Positions 1-8,718 of a stretch of DNA of 64,000 nucleotides are shown here, one piece after another. The notes under the pieces are model-generated. The model did no database searches, was not told the DNA's origin, and saw only the letters and a list, made by a program, of their open reading frames with translations. The translations under genes were made by a program, and so were the position numbers. This stretch comes from CAYMYN01 sp964394665 (GTDB lineage Bacteria > Planctomycetota > UBA1135 > GCA-002686595). How positions within the stretch are numbered: position 1 is the stretch's first letter; every line of letters begins with the position of its first letter. The stretch spans positions 45,233 to 109,232 of the forward strand of contig CAYMYN010000015.1 in the NCBI GenBank assembly GCA_964394665.1, written 5' to 3'.

Positions 1-104
1 CGCGCGTGACATGGCAAGCGCGGACCCGCCTCGTCTACTTGGACGAGGAGCTCCTCCAGCGGCAGCTCGATCGGGCTTTCACGGAGGCCAGAGGTGGTCG
101 ATGA
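1..104 (+). CDS. C-terminal end of a probable MntA-type nucleotidyltransferase antitoxin (partial)
   Basis: Frame 3 is open from the window edge to a TGA at 102-104 and encodes about 33 residues, reading RTRLVYLDEELLQRQL near the end. The stop overlaps the GTG start of the downstream HepT-like gene by 11 bases, the tight coupling usual for MntA-HepT pairs. A basic, helical tail containing a Y-L-D motif suits the C-terminus of the minimal nucleotidyltransferase (MNT) antitoxin, but the catalytic GSxxxG/DxD region lies outside the window. The assignment therefore rests mainly on the neighbour. It could be another upstream gene that merely overlaps. Confidence 0.45.
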   Translation, partial: RVTWQARTRLVYLDEELLQRQLDRAFTEARGGR

Positions 105-510
105 ACGCCGCGTGCGGCTGCTCCTCCAGCGAGTGGAGGACGACCTGCGTTTCCTCGCCGTTCGCCGGGGATTGGAGCGCCAGGTGTTGTTGGCCGACGA
201 GGATCGACTCGCTGCGGTCAAGTACCACCTGTTGACGTCGATCGCGGGGTGCCTCGCCGTGGCGCAGCACCTGTGCGCCGCGGAGGGTTGGGGGCCGCCG
301 ACGAGCAATGCCGACGCGATGAACCTGCTCGGGGCGCGGGGCGTGCTGGTGCCAGCCCACGCCGCGCGCATGGCGGCTGCCGTTCGCTTTCGCAACGTCC
401 TCGTTCACGAGTACGTGCGCGTCGATGACGAGCGGGTCGTCGCCTACCTCGACGAGCTCCAGGATCTCGAGGTGTTCGTGGCGGGGGTGGTCGCTTTCCT
501 CGCCCGCTGA
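94..510 (+). CDS. HepT-like (DUF86) toxin of a MntA-HepT toxin-antitoxin system
   Basis: A 138-residue, mostly helical protein. It carries the HepT signature R-x4-H-x-Y as R100-NVLV-H105-E-Y107 near the C-terminus. In the characterised family this is the RNase active site, and its tyrosine is AMPylated by the MntA antitoxin. Family size is usually 110-150 residues, so the protein appears complete. The GTG start at 94 is chosen because it overlaps the end of the upstream open frame by 11 bases, which implies translational coupling. The gene is followed by a strong bidirectional hairpin at 569-600. All motif residues are intact, so the toxin is predicted active. Whether the pair acts as an addiction module or in phage defence cannot be told from sequence. 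Confidence 0.8.
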   Translation: MVDERRVRLLLQRVEDDLRFLAVRRGLERQVLLADEDRLAAVKYHLLTSIAGCLAVAQHLCAAEGWGPPTSNADAMNLLGARGVLVPAHAARMAAAVRFRNVLVHEYVRVDDERVVAYLDELQDLEVFVAGVVAFLAR

Positions 511-568
511 ACGCCGAGCCGTGGCCGGCCGCGATCGGGTGGGAGGGAGGCCGTCCGGTGGAGTGGGT

Positions 569-600
569 CCCGTTCGCCGCGGCCCAGCGCGGCGAACGGG
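569..600. terminator. Bidirectional intrinsic terminator hairpin
   Basis: A perfect 13-bp inverted repeat (arms 569-581 and 588-600, loop GCCCAG) lies between the ends of the convergent hepT-like gene and the beta-helix gene. No T-tract follows, which is common in very GC-rich genomes. Confidence 0.65.
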
Positions 601-612
601 GTCGGGTGCGGC

Positions 613-1758
613 TCAGTTCGTGTACAGGTTCGCCCACGGGTCGTTGCGCCCGTTGACGGCGTTGGCGGACACCAGCGAGCCCAGGAAATTGCCTGCGTTC
701 GGCACGAGGATCGTGCTCGCGTTGCGGGTCAGGGTGTTCTTGACGATGTACGAGCCGGTGCCGGAGACGCGGATCCCGGCGCCTTGGGCATGCTCGCGGA
801 TGTCGTTGTCCTCGATGCGTGACCTCCCCTCGGCGCGGATCCCATCCAAGCCGTTCTCCGCGATGAGGTTCCCTACGACGTGGGCGCCGAGCGCCGCCTC
901 GATCCCATGGTGAGCATTGCCTCGGATCGTGCAGCCGCGCACCAGGCCGGAGTCGATCCGCACGCCATCCGAATCGTTGTTGGTCATCGTGGAGTCGATC
1001 ACGCGTACGTCCCCGAAGCTGAAGATCCCGACGAGGCTGCGGCTGGCGGTGCAGGAGATCACGCTCGAGTCGCCATCGAGATGGATCGCGCCGCCGTCGC
1101 AGTTGTTGGCCACGCTCCCGCGCACCGTGGACCGGAAGCCCACATCGATGCCCTTCAAGAGGATGTCGTCGACGATGCAGTCTTCGACGAGCGAGGAGGT
1201 CCCGACTCGAATGCCGTGTTGGGCATTCTGGACCGTGGAGTCGGAGACCGTCGAGCGATTGCCCACGAAGATCCCGCTCGCCGGGGTGTGGTGGACCCTG
1301 CAGAGCTCGACCTTGGCATCCGCGGCCAGCTTGATGCCGCCCAGCTGGCAATGGGTGATCTCGAGGTCGCGTACCCGCGTCTGGAAGGCGAGCAGGCCGT
1401 CCACTCCGAACCAGCCCCACTCGGTGATCGTCCCGTTCAGGATCGTGAGTCCGCGCTGCGTCGCGTTCACGACGATGGCGCTCGAGCTATCGGCGCCGCC
1501 CCGCAGGCGAAAGCCCATCAGGTCGATCCGCACGTCGTCGGCGGCGATCTCGATGCCGGACTTGCCCGCCTCACCCGCGAGGTTGGCTTCCAGGTAGTAG
1601 GAGCCGGGCTGGTCGATGCGGAACACGCTGTCGGCATCCCCTGGGGTGTGGACCGCGTTGATCGGTGTGCGCGGATCGTTCGAAGGGAGCGCCCGCGCGG
1701 GGGACTGGAGGAGGGATGCGCCCACGAGCAGGGCCAGGGCGAAGGGAGTGGGGTTCAT
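613..1758 (-). CDS. Exported right-handed parallel beta-helix repeat protein
   Basis: A 381-residue protein starting at the ATG at 1758, just before a hydrophobic signal peptide (MNPTPFALALLVGASLL, ending near PARA). The open frame extends upstream without a stop, but that part is unlike protein. After an N-terminal cap (GSYYLEANLAG, IEIAADDVRIDLMGFRL) the body is a string of about 20-23 residue rungs with recurring V-x-D/N-x-x-I-x-x-N-x-x-x-G-I patterns, e.g. ITHCQLGGIKL, SGIFVGNRSTVSDS and HHGIEAALGAHVVGN. This is the pectate-lyase-like beta-helix fold. Such proteins often bind or cleave polysaccharides, but no catalytic residues can be assigned. It ends at the shared terminator with hepT. 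The substrate is unknown. Confidence 0.75.
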   Translation of the reverse strand: MNPTPFALALLVGASLLQSPARALPSNDPRTPINAVHTPGDADSVFRIDQPGSYYLEANLAGEAGKSGIEIAADDVRIDLMGFRLRGGADSSSAIVVNATQRGLTILNGTITEWGWFGVDGLLAFQTRVRDLEITHCQLGGIKLAADAKVELCRVHHTPASGIFVGNRSTVSDSTVQNAQHGIRVGTSSLVEDCIVDDILLKGIDVGFRSTVRGSVANNCDGGAIHLDGDSSVISCTASRSLVGIFSFGDVRVIDSTMTNNDSDGVRIDSGLVRGCTIRGNAHHGIEAALGAHVVGNLIAENGLDGIRAEGRSRIEDNDIREHAQGAGIRVSGTGSYIVKNTLTRNASTILVPNAGNFLGSLVSANAVNGRNDPWANLYTN

Positions 1759-1922
1759 GGGGTCGATCGGTGTTGGAGGTCCGGACGAGGGACCGCGGGC
1801 GTCAGGGCGCCCAGCCTGGGCCGGGTCGCCCCGGCGCTCGGTCCCTCCAGTCCTGGTCTGCACGGCGAGCACCCGGCAGGACCGGCAATCTCCGATTTCC
1901 GTCGCGCTCCCGTCTCGGCCTG

Positions 1923-4469
1923 TCAGAGGCGGACTTCGTTGCGGCGGCGGGGATCGAGGCGCAGCGGGACGCGGCCGAGTTCCCGCGCCTCCCGCTCGAC
2001 GACAAGCGTGGCGGCCCGCTGCTCGACCTCGAAGAGGGGGAACCCACCGTGGGCGGCGCGCCGAACCCGCTCGCGGGCGGTGCGGAGGTTCGGGTGCAGC
2101 TCGAGGACGCGCAGGGAGCGGCCCTCGGCGTCGAGAAGACGCAGATGACTCGCTCCCAGGTCCTGCTCGAAACTCACGTGGACCTCGCAGGGGAGCGCGA
2201 CCTCGAGCCGCAGGGGCGTGTGGGGGTCGAGGCGGTCGAGTTCGAATCGCACGGGAGTCGTTCCGCTGTTGGCGGTGGCGCGGACGTCGAGTTCGAGGCC
2301 GCGCCAGGGCGCGTCGCGGAAGGTGAAGCGGCCGTCGGTGTCGGTGGTCGTGAGGGGGCCTTGCTCGTGTCGCCTGCTTCCGCGCGGAACCCCGTCGCTC
2401 GTGAGCGCCATCAGCGCCAGCTCCACGCCGGCCAGGGGTAGACCGTGGACGTCGACCACCTGCCCGACCAGCTCCGTGAGCAGTCCGTCCTCGGGCAGGG
2501 TGAACGAGCGCTCTCCATCCGCGGGGCGCACGTTCGGCTCGTCGTGCACGAGGAAGGTGCGCGGGTCGAGGAAGCGCAGGCTGTAGGGCCGCTCGAGCAG
2601 CCTCTCCAGCACGAAGCGGCCCTCGCGATCGGTCGCGACCTCGGCGTCCTGGAAGCGACCCGGTCGGGTCATCTCCAGGCTCGCGTTCAGCGCTCCGAAG
2701 GGCGTGGGATCGAGGATCAGCACGCGCACCCCGCTCCTGCCGCGCCCGTCCCCGTCCACGAGTCGACCCTCGATGCGGCCCATGCGGGTCGGAAGGTGCA
2801 ACACGATCGGCCCCGCCCCGCCCTCCTGCGAGGCCGCCTGCCGTTCGGGAGCCACGCCGATCGCGAACCGTCCATCCTCCGCCCGGGCTGTGGGGACCGA
2901 TCCGTCGTTCCAGGAGCTGACCTCGATCTCGAAGCGGCCCCGTTCGTCGCTGCGCGTCGAATCCTGACCGAAGTCGACCTGCACGCCGCCCGTCGCCGAG
3001 CCGTCGGCCTCGAGGACCCATCCGTGGAGGCGGGGCGCACGGCGCTCGGGAATCTCCGGCAGGACGAGCTCGAGGTTCGCCGTGTCCCGATTCGGCATCG
3101 GCACGCTGACCGTCGCGTGGCTCGAGCGCACGGCCTTCACGCTCCACTCAGGGTGGGTCGGAATCCGCCCCAGGTCGAAGCGGCCCGCGGCATCGCTGAC
3201 GCTTCCGGCTCCGACGCGGGTGCGCCCCCGCGCGAGCCGCAGGGGGAAGGTGGTCAGGGGTTCGACGGCCGCCTCCAGGCGCACGCCGATCCCCGCCAGC
3301 GCCCGTCCCTCCCGGTCCACGGTGCGTCCCGCGACGCGCACGGCGGGGGCGAACACGAGGACGCTCGCGCCCTCTGCGTCGAGACCGCTGTGCACGAGCA
3401 GCAGGAGCTCGCCCGACACGTTCCATTCCCCATCCCGCGCGTCGCGTTCGTCGAGCCCGTCGAACTCGACGCGACCCGCCGCGTCGCTCACCGCGCGCAA
3501 GCGTCGCCGGCGATCGTCGGGCACGTGCACCCAATGCTCCTCCGTCCGCGGAGCGCCGGGGAGGGGACTCCAGGCCGGCGCGGTCCACCCGAGCTCGATG
3601 CCGGCCAGGGGCAGCCCCGCGAGGTCGACGCAGCGCGCCGCGAAGACTGGGGTGGCGGGCTGCGCCGCCTGCTCCGCGTCCTGATCGGGTTCCGATGGGA
3701 GCGCGGCGAGCGCCCGTCCAGCTTCGTCCCGCGGCGGAGCTTCGATGCGGCTCCCCGCCGTCGCGGCGCGGGGTCGCTCGCCGGAGCTGGCTCCGGGGCC
3801 GGGCTCCAGCGCGCTCCAGAGCAGCGCAGCGACGCCCCCGAGGGTGATGAGCGTCAGCAGCGGCACCAGCCGCGTCAGCACCCCGACCCCCACGGCTCCC
3901 CCCAACGCACCGGGCGCGATCCCATCCCGCGTACCGAGGACCGGCAGCAGCGCCACCGCCCAGGCCCCGCGGTCCCCGAAGCGTCGCTCGAGCCGCTCAC
4001 GCAGTTGCGCCAGCCCACGTTCGAGCCGTTTCTTCACCGTCGCGACGGGCACACCGGTGCGCTCCGCGATGACACGGGGCGGGAGGTCCTCGAAGAAGCG
4101 CAGCAGGATCGTGGTGCGGTAGGGCTCCCCGAGCTCGAGCGCCGCCGTGACGAGCTCGCGCTGGCGCTCGGCGGCCTCCGCGACTTCGGCCGCGCCGCCC
4201 AGGGCCTCGGGCCGCGCGGCCAGCCGCTCGCGTTCCGCGCGCCGTCGCGCCCCGCGCGCCCGGTCGCGGGCCAGGTTGCGCAGGCTGGTCGTGAGGTAGC
4301 GCCAGGGATCGCCCGCGGGCAACGGCGGGCGTCCGAGGGCCGCGGTCAGGGCCTCCTGAACGAGGTCGTCCGCCGCCGCCGCGTCCCGCACCAGGCGCCG
4401 GGCCAGGGAGCGGACCCGATCGATGCGCGCCAGGAGCGCGTCCACGTGAGTTCGAGCTCGAGCTTCCAT
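1923..4469 (-). CDS. ECF-type sigma factor fused to a transmembrane helix and carboxypeptidase-regulatory-like domains
   Basis: An 848-residue protein starting at the ATG at 4469. Residues 1-165 are an ECF sigma factor: region 2 around 15-75 (DAAAADDLVQEAL) and region 4 helix-turn-helix around 115-160 (PRVIAERTGVPVATVKKRL). A hydrophobic stretch at about 196-221 (LVPLLTLITLGGVAALLW) follows, then about 600 residues of beta-rich repeats resembling CarboxypepD_reg or prealbumin-like domains, e.g. RCVDLAGLPLAGIELGW and DAAGRFDLGRIP. The layout implies a cytoplasmic sigma domain tethered to the inner membrane with an extracytoplasmic sensory or binding arm; this is inference. A second fusion of the same plan lies at 6470-8695. 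The C-terminal coding region is partly duplicated in decayed form at 4690-4935. No anti-sigma gene is adjacent. Confidence 0.82.
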   Translation of the reverse strand: MEARARTHVDALLARIDRVRSLARRLVRDAAAADDLVQEALTAALGRPPLPAGDPWRYLTTSLRNLARDRARGARRRAERERLAARPEALGGAAEVAEAAERQRELVTAALELGEPYRTTILLRFFEDLPPRVIAERTGVPVATVKKRLERGLAQLRERLERRFGDRGAWAVALLPVLGTRDGIAPGALGGAVGVGVLTRLVPLLTLITLGGVAALLWSALEPGPGASSGERPRAATAGSRIEAPPRDEAGRALAALPSEPDQDAEQAAQPATPVFAARCVDLAGLPLAGIELGWTAPAWSPLPGAPRTEEHWVHVPDDRRRRLRAVSDAAGRVEFDGLDERDARDGEWNVSGELLLLVHSGLDAEGASVLVFAPAVRVAGRTVDREGRALAGIGVRLEAAVEPLTTFPLRLARGRTRVGAGSVSDAAGRFDLGRIPTHPEWSVKAVRSSHATVSVPMPNRDTANLELVLPEIPERRAPRLHGWVLEADGSATGGVQVDFGQDSTRSDERGRFEIEVSSWNDGSVPTARAEDGRFAIGVAPERQAASQEGGAGPIVLHLPTRMGRIEGRLVDGDGRGRSGVRVLILDPTPFGALNASLEMTRPGRFQDAEVATDREGRFVLERLLERPYSLRFLDPRTFLVHDEPNVRPADGERSFTLPEDGLLTELVGQVVDVHGLPLAGVELALMALTSDGVPRGSRRHEQGPLTTTDTDGRFTFRDAPWRGLELDVRATANSGTTPVRFELDRLDPHTPLRLEVALPCEVHVSFEQDLGASHLRLLDAEGRSLRVLELHPNLRTARERVRRAAHGGFPLFEVEQRAATLVVEREARELGRVPLRLDPRRRNEVRL

Positions 4470-4689
4470 GCTCCCCCCCGAACGCCGCGGCACGGCGATC
4501 GGCGACAGCGTTCCATTGAAACCCGCCCGCCCGACGGGCGCTCCGGATGCAGGGTTCCCGCCCGAGAGGATCCAACCAGCGGTCTTCGAGGAGCGGTGGC
4601 GCGAGCCCAGTGCGCCGCCCTTCGGGTCCCCGCGGACGGGCCGCCCAGGAACTCCAGCCCAGCGGCCCGGGGAGCCCCGACCGGATCGC

Positions 4690-4935
4690 CCCGGCGTGCG
4701 ATCCCTCAGGTCTTGGTCCGCGCCGCAGCAGCCGCCGGGACCGGCATTCCCCGAACTTCCACGCGGCCGAGCTCCTGGGTGTCCCGTTCGATGACCAGGG
4801 TGGCGGCCCGCTGCTCGGGCCTGGCGCCGCGGATCGATCGGTCGTCGTAGGAGCCGACCTCGATCTCGGAACGACGCGCCTCTCGCTGCGCGTCGAGTCC
4901 TGGCCGAAGTCGACCTCCTCGCCGTCGCCGCCCGC
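4690..4935 (-). pseudogene. Decayed, rearranged partial copy of the neighbouring sigma-factor fusion gene
   Basis: Two blocks here match separated parts of the 1923-4469 gene. Bases about 4690-4815 match its 3' flank and C-terminus (about 1818-2025) with an internal deletion. In frame the block reads EQRAATLVIERDTQELGRV against EQRAATLVVEREARELGRV in the intact gene. Bases about 4830-4935 match about 2885-2990: VDFGQDSTRS is identical, then a small deletion shifts the frame before a recognisable EIEV. The order is collapsed and there is no start, so this is a gene relic. The rest of the 4470-5013 gap holds only the hairpin at 4953-4989 and nothing else I recognise. Confidence 0.75.
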
Positions 4936-4952
4936 GTCGGGGCTCGCATGGG

Positions 4953-4989
4953 CCGGGGGGCAGCCGCGCGTCGCGCGGCTGCCCCCCGG
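4953..4989. terminator. Intrinsic terminator hairpin for the 5014-6195 gene
   Basis: A perfect 17-bp inverted repeat (arms 4953-4969 and 4973-4989, 3-base loop) begins 25 bases beyond the stop of the leftward gene at 5014. No T-tract is present. Confidence 0.65.
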
Positions 4990-5013
4990 GTTGCGAGAAC
5001 GGCTCGCGATCGA

Positions 5014-6195
5014 TCAGTTCTGCCAGGTCACCGCGAGCCCGTTCGTCAAGTTGAACGAGCTGCCGCAGGGGCCGCCGGGGGAGCGGTACCAGGCCTGGTA
5101 GTACAGGGTCGTGCCGATCGAGGCGCCGCCGGTGCCGGAGATGCTGACGCTCGTGCTGGCCAGACCGCCCACGCTGGCCACGAGCTGGATGCGCACGACG
5201 TTGCTGTTGGCGCAGCGCAGGCCGTCCCCGAAGGGGTTGCCCAGTCCGCCGTTGATCTGGCCACTGCCCTGGTAGAACAGGCAGAAGTTGTTGCTGCTCA
5301 AGGGCAGGTTGTCGGCCGTCAGGACCAGGTCGTTGGCGGCGATGCTGCCGCTACCGCTGGCGGTCAGTTGGCTCCCGTCGCCGCTGGCGTTCGCGCACCC
5401 CTTGCCGGGCATGCCGTCGTTGCTGCACGGGCAGGGCGTCCCCGAGCCGTCGCCGAAGCAGAAGGGCGTCAACGTCGGGGGCGGCGAGATGAGCTCGAAG
5501 AACATGGCCGCCTCGCACAGATCGAAGCCGGCGATGTTGGCGCCCCCGAGACCGACCACTCCGAGCCCGCTGACTTCGCTGCCGGAGTTTCCGATGCCGG
5601 GGCTCTGGTTGGCACCCATCGCGAAGCTCCCCAGGAGTCCGCCCGCGTTGTTGAACCAGGCGACTCCGGAGCTGGCCACGATCTTCGGCGCCGGGGAGAA
5701 CTCGAGCGGATCGGGATGCGCTGCGCGACCCACGTCCACGCGCCAGACCGTGAAGTTCCCATTCGGCCCGACGGAGCCGGTGGGCACCCAGGGCGAACGG
5801 TCATCGGTGAGGATGTTGATCTGGATGATGTCGCCCCCGTTCGGACCAGCGCCGGGCAGGTAGGTCTCGACCATGCTCATCGGGATCGCGGAGAGAGCGT
5901 TGGTTCCGATGCTCTGGGTGGTCGCGGCCCAGACGTGAGTGTGCGGACCGGTGCTCAGGAGGTAGGCGCTGAGCGCGTCCTGGATCAGGGCGCCGCCGGC
6001 GTAGGTGCTGCCGGACGGATTGGAGAGCAGGACCACGGGCTGGATCTCGAGCACGCTCAGCGGGCGATAGCCGCCCTGATCGGGGGTGACCCCCAGGGTG
6101 GCGCTGAAGGCTTCGTGCCGCTGGGCGGATGCCGAGGGCGAGATGAGTAGCAGTGCGGCGGACGATGCCGCCAAGAGCCAATTGGAGACTCGCAT
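5014..6195 (-). CDS. Exported protein with planctomycete-type Cys-rich C-terminal module
   Basis: A 393-residue protein with a clear signal peptide (MRVSNWLLAASSAALLLIS, cleavage near SASAQ). The ATG at 6195 is preceded by an AGGGGGA ribosome site about six bases away, which fixes this start over the longer open frame. The N-terminal half has no family I recognise. The last 140 residues form a module seen twice more in this window: FCFGDGSGTPCPCSND, then SGSIAANDLVLTA, NPFGDGLRCANS, YYQAWYRSPGGPCGSSFN and a terminal NGLAVTW. The spaced cysteines suggest disulfides outside the cytoplasm. The module may serve in surface attachment or sorting, which is inference. The gene is divergent from the sigma fusion at 6470. 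Confidence 0.7.
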   Translation of the reverse strand: MRVSNWLLAASSAALLLISPSASAQRHEAFSATLGVTPDQGGYRPLSVLEIQPVVLLSNPSGSTYAGGALIQDALSAYLLSTGPHTHVWAATTQSIGTNALSAIPMSMVETYLPGAGPNGGDIIQINILTDDRSPWVPTGSVGPNGNFTVWRVDVGRAAHPDPLEFSPAPKIVASSGVAWFNNAGGLLGSFAMGANQSPGIGNSGSEVSGLGVVGLGGANIAGFDLCEAAMFFELISPPPTLTPFCFGDGSGTPCPCSNDGMPGKGCANASGDGSQLTASGSGSIAANDLVLTADNLPLSSNNFCLFYQGSGQINGGLGNPFGDGLRCANSNVVRIQLVASVGGLASTSVSISGTGGASIGTTLYYQAWYRSPGGPCGSSFNLTNGLAVTWQN

Positions 6196-6469
6196 GTTGT
6201 TCCCCCTGAAGAAGTGGCATTGAACGGGCAGGGACACTTCCCCGCCCTTACGTGGATGTTACCAGTCGGTCGCCAGCCCGGGGGGCGCGGCCGAGCGGGT
6301 CTCCTGGGAAGCCCGAGGGGGAGACGTCGGGCCCCGGTTGGCCCCCAACCACCGCCCTCGGCCCCCCTGGTGGCCGCACCGGGGCTGGGGATCGTGCCTA
6401 GGATCGGGGGGACGGTGCGCTCCTCCGGGGTGAGCGCGCCGTCGGGTGGGCGCGCGGGAGTTCGATGTC

Positions 6470-8695
6470 ATGGCGGAGCGGATCGAGCGGAGCGTCTTCG
6501 AGGAGCTGGTGCGGGAGCACCATGGGGCCGTGTACCGGGCCGCCGCGCGGGTGCTCGGGGACGTGGAGGGGGCCCGCGATGCGACCCAGGAGGTGTTCCT
6601 GGGGTTGTTGCGCGCCGGTGTTCCAGAGGGGGCGCGGGACGTGGGGGCGGTGCTGCGGCATCGGGCGGTGCAGCGCGCGTGGGCGCGGCTGGAATCCGAA
6701 CGTCGTCGGCGTCAGCGGGAGGAGCGGGTCGCCATGGAGCGCGGGGAGGCCTTCGAGGAACGGACGGTGGAGCGCGAGGACGCGCGGCGGCGCGTGGGGC
6801 GCGTGCTGGCGGGGTTGCCCGGCGAGCTGCGGACGGCGCTCGCCCTGCGCTTCGGCGAGGGTCTGACCTTCGCCGCCATCGCCGAGCTCTGCGGCTGCTC
6901 GGAGCCCACGGCCCATGACCGGGTGCGGCGCGGGCTCGAGCGCATGAAGGTCGAGCTCGGCCGCGCGGGCCTGGCGGGCCTCGCGCCCGGGCTCCCCGAG
7001 CTGCTCGGGCGCCTCGAGCCGCCGCCGGTGCCGAGCGGGCTCGAGTCGACCCTGCTCGGGCTGACGGCCGTGGCCCCACCGGGGGCGGCGCTCTCCGTCG
7101 CGGCCACGGCGGCCTGGACCGCGGCCGGCCTGGGCGCGGCGGTGCTGGCCGCCGCCGTGCTGGCGCCGCGCTGGTTCGGGCCCGCCGAGGGGACGGGCGG
7201 AGCGCGCTCGACGCCGCTCGCGGCGGCGAGCGAGCCCGCGCTGGCCCCTCCGCGGACGGCGCCGCCGATGGGCGGGGAGGGCGAACGGGTTCGCGCGGCC
7301 GTCGTGGGCGAACGGGTCGCCCTGGGAGCCGTCGGCGAATCGCCGGCCGGGGCGGCGGGCGAACGAGCCGACCCGAGCACCAGCTCGGCCGCGCCCGGGG
7401 CGCGCGTCGAGGGGAGCGTCGAGGACGGGTTCGCCCGACCGATCGAGGGCGCCGAGGTTGCGCTGCGCAGCTTCGAGACCCACTCGAAGATGCCGCGCTT
7501 CGAGCGCCACGGCACCAGCGACGCGCAGGGCCGCTTCGAACTCGAGGCGCGCTTCGACGCGTTCGAGGGCGATGAAGCGCCGCGCTTCGTGCTGCGCGCC
7601 CGGGCGCCCGGGCGGGTCGAACACTTGAGCGCGCCCTTCGAGCTCGCCCCCGGCGCGCGCCTGCGGCACGCGGCCCTGCGCCTGCTCGCCGACAGCGACG
7701 ATCCCGCGGGCGACTTCGAGCTCGTGCTGCACCTCGTCGACGGCGACGGGATCCCGGCGGCGGACGTGTTGGTCGTGCTCGAGCGCCGCCGCGCGGTCGA
7801 CTCACCCGAGCTCAGCAGTGCGCGGCCCGAGCCGGACGACGAGGGGCGGCCCTGGATCTGGACCCGCGAGGACTCGCGCCGCAGCGACGAGCGCGGCCGC
7901 ATCGAGCTCGCCGGCGCGCACCTGGGCCTCAAACGGGCGCGCCTCGTCCCGGCCCGGCCGCCGCGCTTGGCCGCGGGTCGACCGGAGCTCGCCCCGACCC
8001 TGGTGCAACTCGAGATCGGCCGCGGCGGGCGCCACGAACGGGTGATCGAGCTCGAAGCGGGCGCCGCCATCGTGGGTCGCCTGCGCACCGTCGACGGCTC
8101 GGCCCTGCCCGAACCGGGACCGATCCAGAACCAGATCCTGGCCATCGGTCCGCCGGGGGAGAGCTGGTACTCCGGCCAGTACGAGCGCGACGGCTCCTTC
8201 CGCATCGGTGGACTCGCCGCGGCTCCGCACGAGCTGCGCATCGCGCTCCCGGGGTTCTCGAGCGTGACCTTCGAGGGCCCCGTCCCCGGCCCCGAGCCGC
8301 TCGACATCCGGCTCAAGCGCGCCGCCGATCCGCGCGCGATCGGAGACCACGACGCCGAGCTCCACGGGCGCGTGTTCGACGCCGTGAGCGGCCAGCCCGT
8401 CGCGGTGAGCGCCATGGACGTGCTCGTCGAGCAGCTCTGGGGCGAGGAGCTCGGGCTGGGGGCGGCGGAGCTCGAAGCACGGCGCGCGGAGAATCCGCGC
8501 GTCTACCAGAGCCAGCGCCCGCTGGTAGAGCCGGCCGCCGAGCCCGAGCTCCACCTCGGTGGGCTGAAGCCCGGGACCTACGCCCTGTGGGTCGAGGCGC
8601 CGGGGTACGCGCGGCGGCTCGTGGGCATCTACGAGCTCGAGCGCGGTCAGGTGGTGGCCGACATCCAGGTGCCGCTCGTGCGCCGCGCGGAGTGA
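6470..8695 (+). CDS. Second ECF sigma factor fused to a TM helix and carboxypeptidase-regulatory-like domains
   Basis: A 741-residue protein. ECF region 2 spans about 8-75 (GDVEGARDATQEVFLGLL) and region 4 spans about 110-160 (LTFAAIAELCGCSEPTAHDRV). A single hydrophobic helix lies at about 205-233. It is followed by a linker rich in A, P, G and E and then several beta-sandwich repeats (VEGSVEDGFARPIEGAEVAL, GRFELEARFDAF, YERDGSFRIGGL). The ATG at 6470 is taken; an in-frame GTG at 6446 would add eight residues. The architecture matches the gene at 1923-4469, although the sequences differ widely, so these are separate members of one family. The predicted role is a membrane-tethered transcription factor whose outer domain senses or binds a ligand. 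No cognate anti-sigma factor is adjacent. Confidence 0.82.
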   Translation: MAERIERSVFEELVREHHGAVYRAAARVLGDVEGARDATQEVFLGLLRAGVPEGARDVGAVLRHRAVQRAWARLESERRRRQREERVAMERGEAFEERTVEREDARRRVGRVLAGLPGELRTALALRFGEGLTFAAIAELCGCSEPTAHDRVRRGLERMKVELGRAGLAGLAPGLPELLGRLEPPPVPSGLESTLLGLTAVAPPGAALSVAATAAWTAAGLGAAVLAAAVLAPRWFGPAEGTGGARSTPLAAASEPALAPPRTAPPMGGEGERVRAAVVGERVALGAVGESPAGAAGERADPSTSSAAPGARVEGSVEDGFARPIEGAEVALRSFETHSKMPRFERHGTSDAQGRFELEARFDAFEGDEAPRFVLRARAPGRVEHLSAPFELAPGARLRHAALRLLADSDDPAGDFELVLHLVDGDGIPAADVLVVLERRRAVDSPELSSARPEPDDEGRPWIWTREDSRRSDERGRIELAGAHLGLKRARLVPARPPRLAAGRPELAPTLVQLEIGRGGRHERVIELEAGAAIVGRLRTVDGSALPEPGPIQNQILAIGPPGESWYSGQYERDGSFRIGGLAAAPHELRIALPGFSSVTFEGPVPGPEPLDIRLKRAADPRAIGDHDAELHGRVFDAVSGQPVAVSAMDVLVEQLWGEELGLGAAELEARRAENPRVYQSQRPLVEPAAEPELHLGGLKPGTYALWVEAPGYARRLVGIYELERGQVVADIQVPLVRRAE

Positions 8696-8718
8696 GCTCG
8701 CCCGGCGCCGCCCGAACC

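Noticed and set aside
4470..4949. In-frame N-terminal extension of the sigma fusion upstream of 4469
   Set aside because: The translated extension has no signal or domain, runs through the decayed duplicate, and places about 160 junk residues before a normal ECF start.
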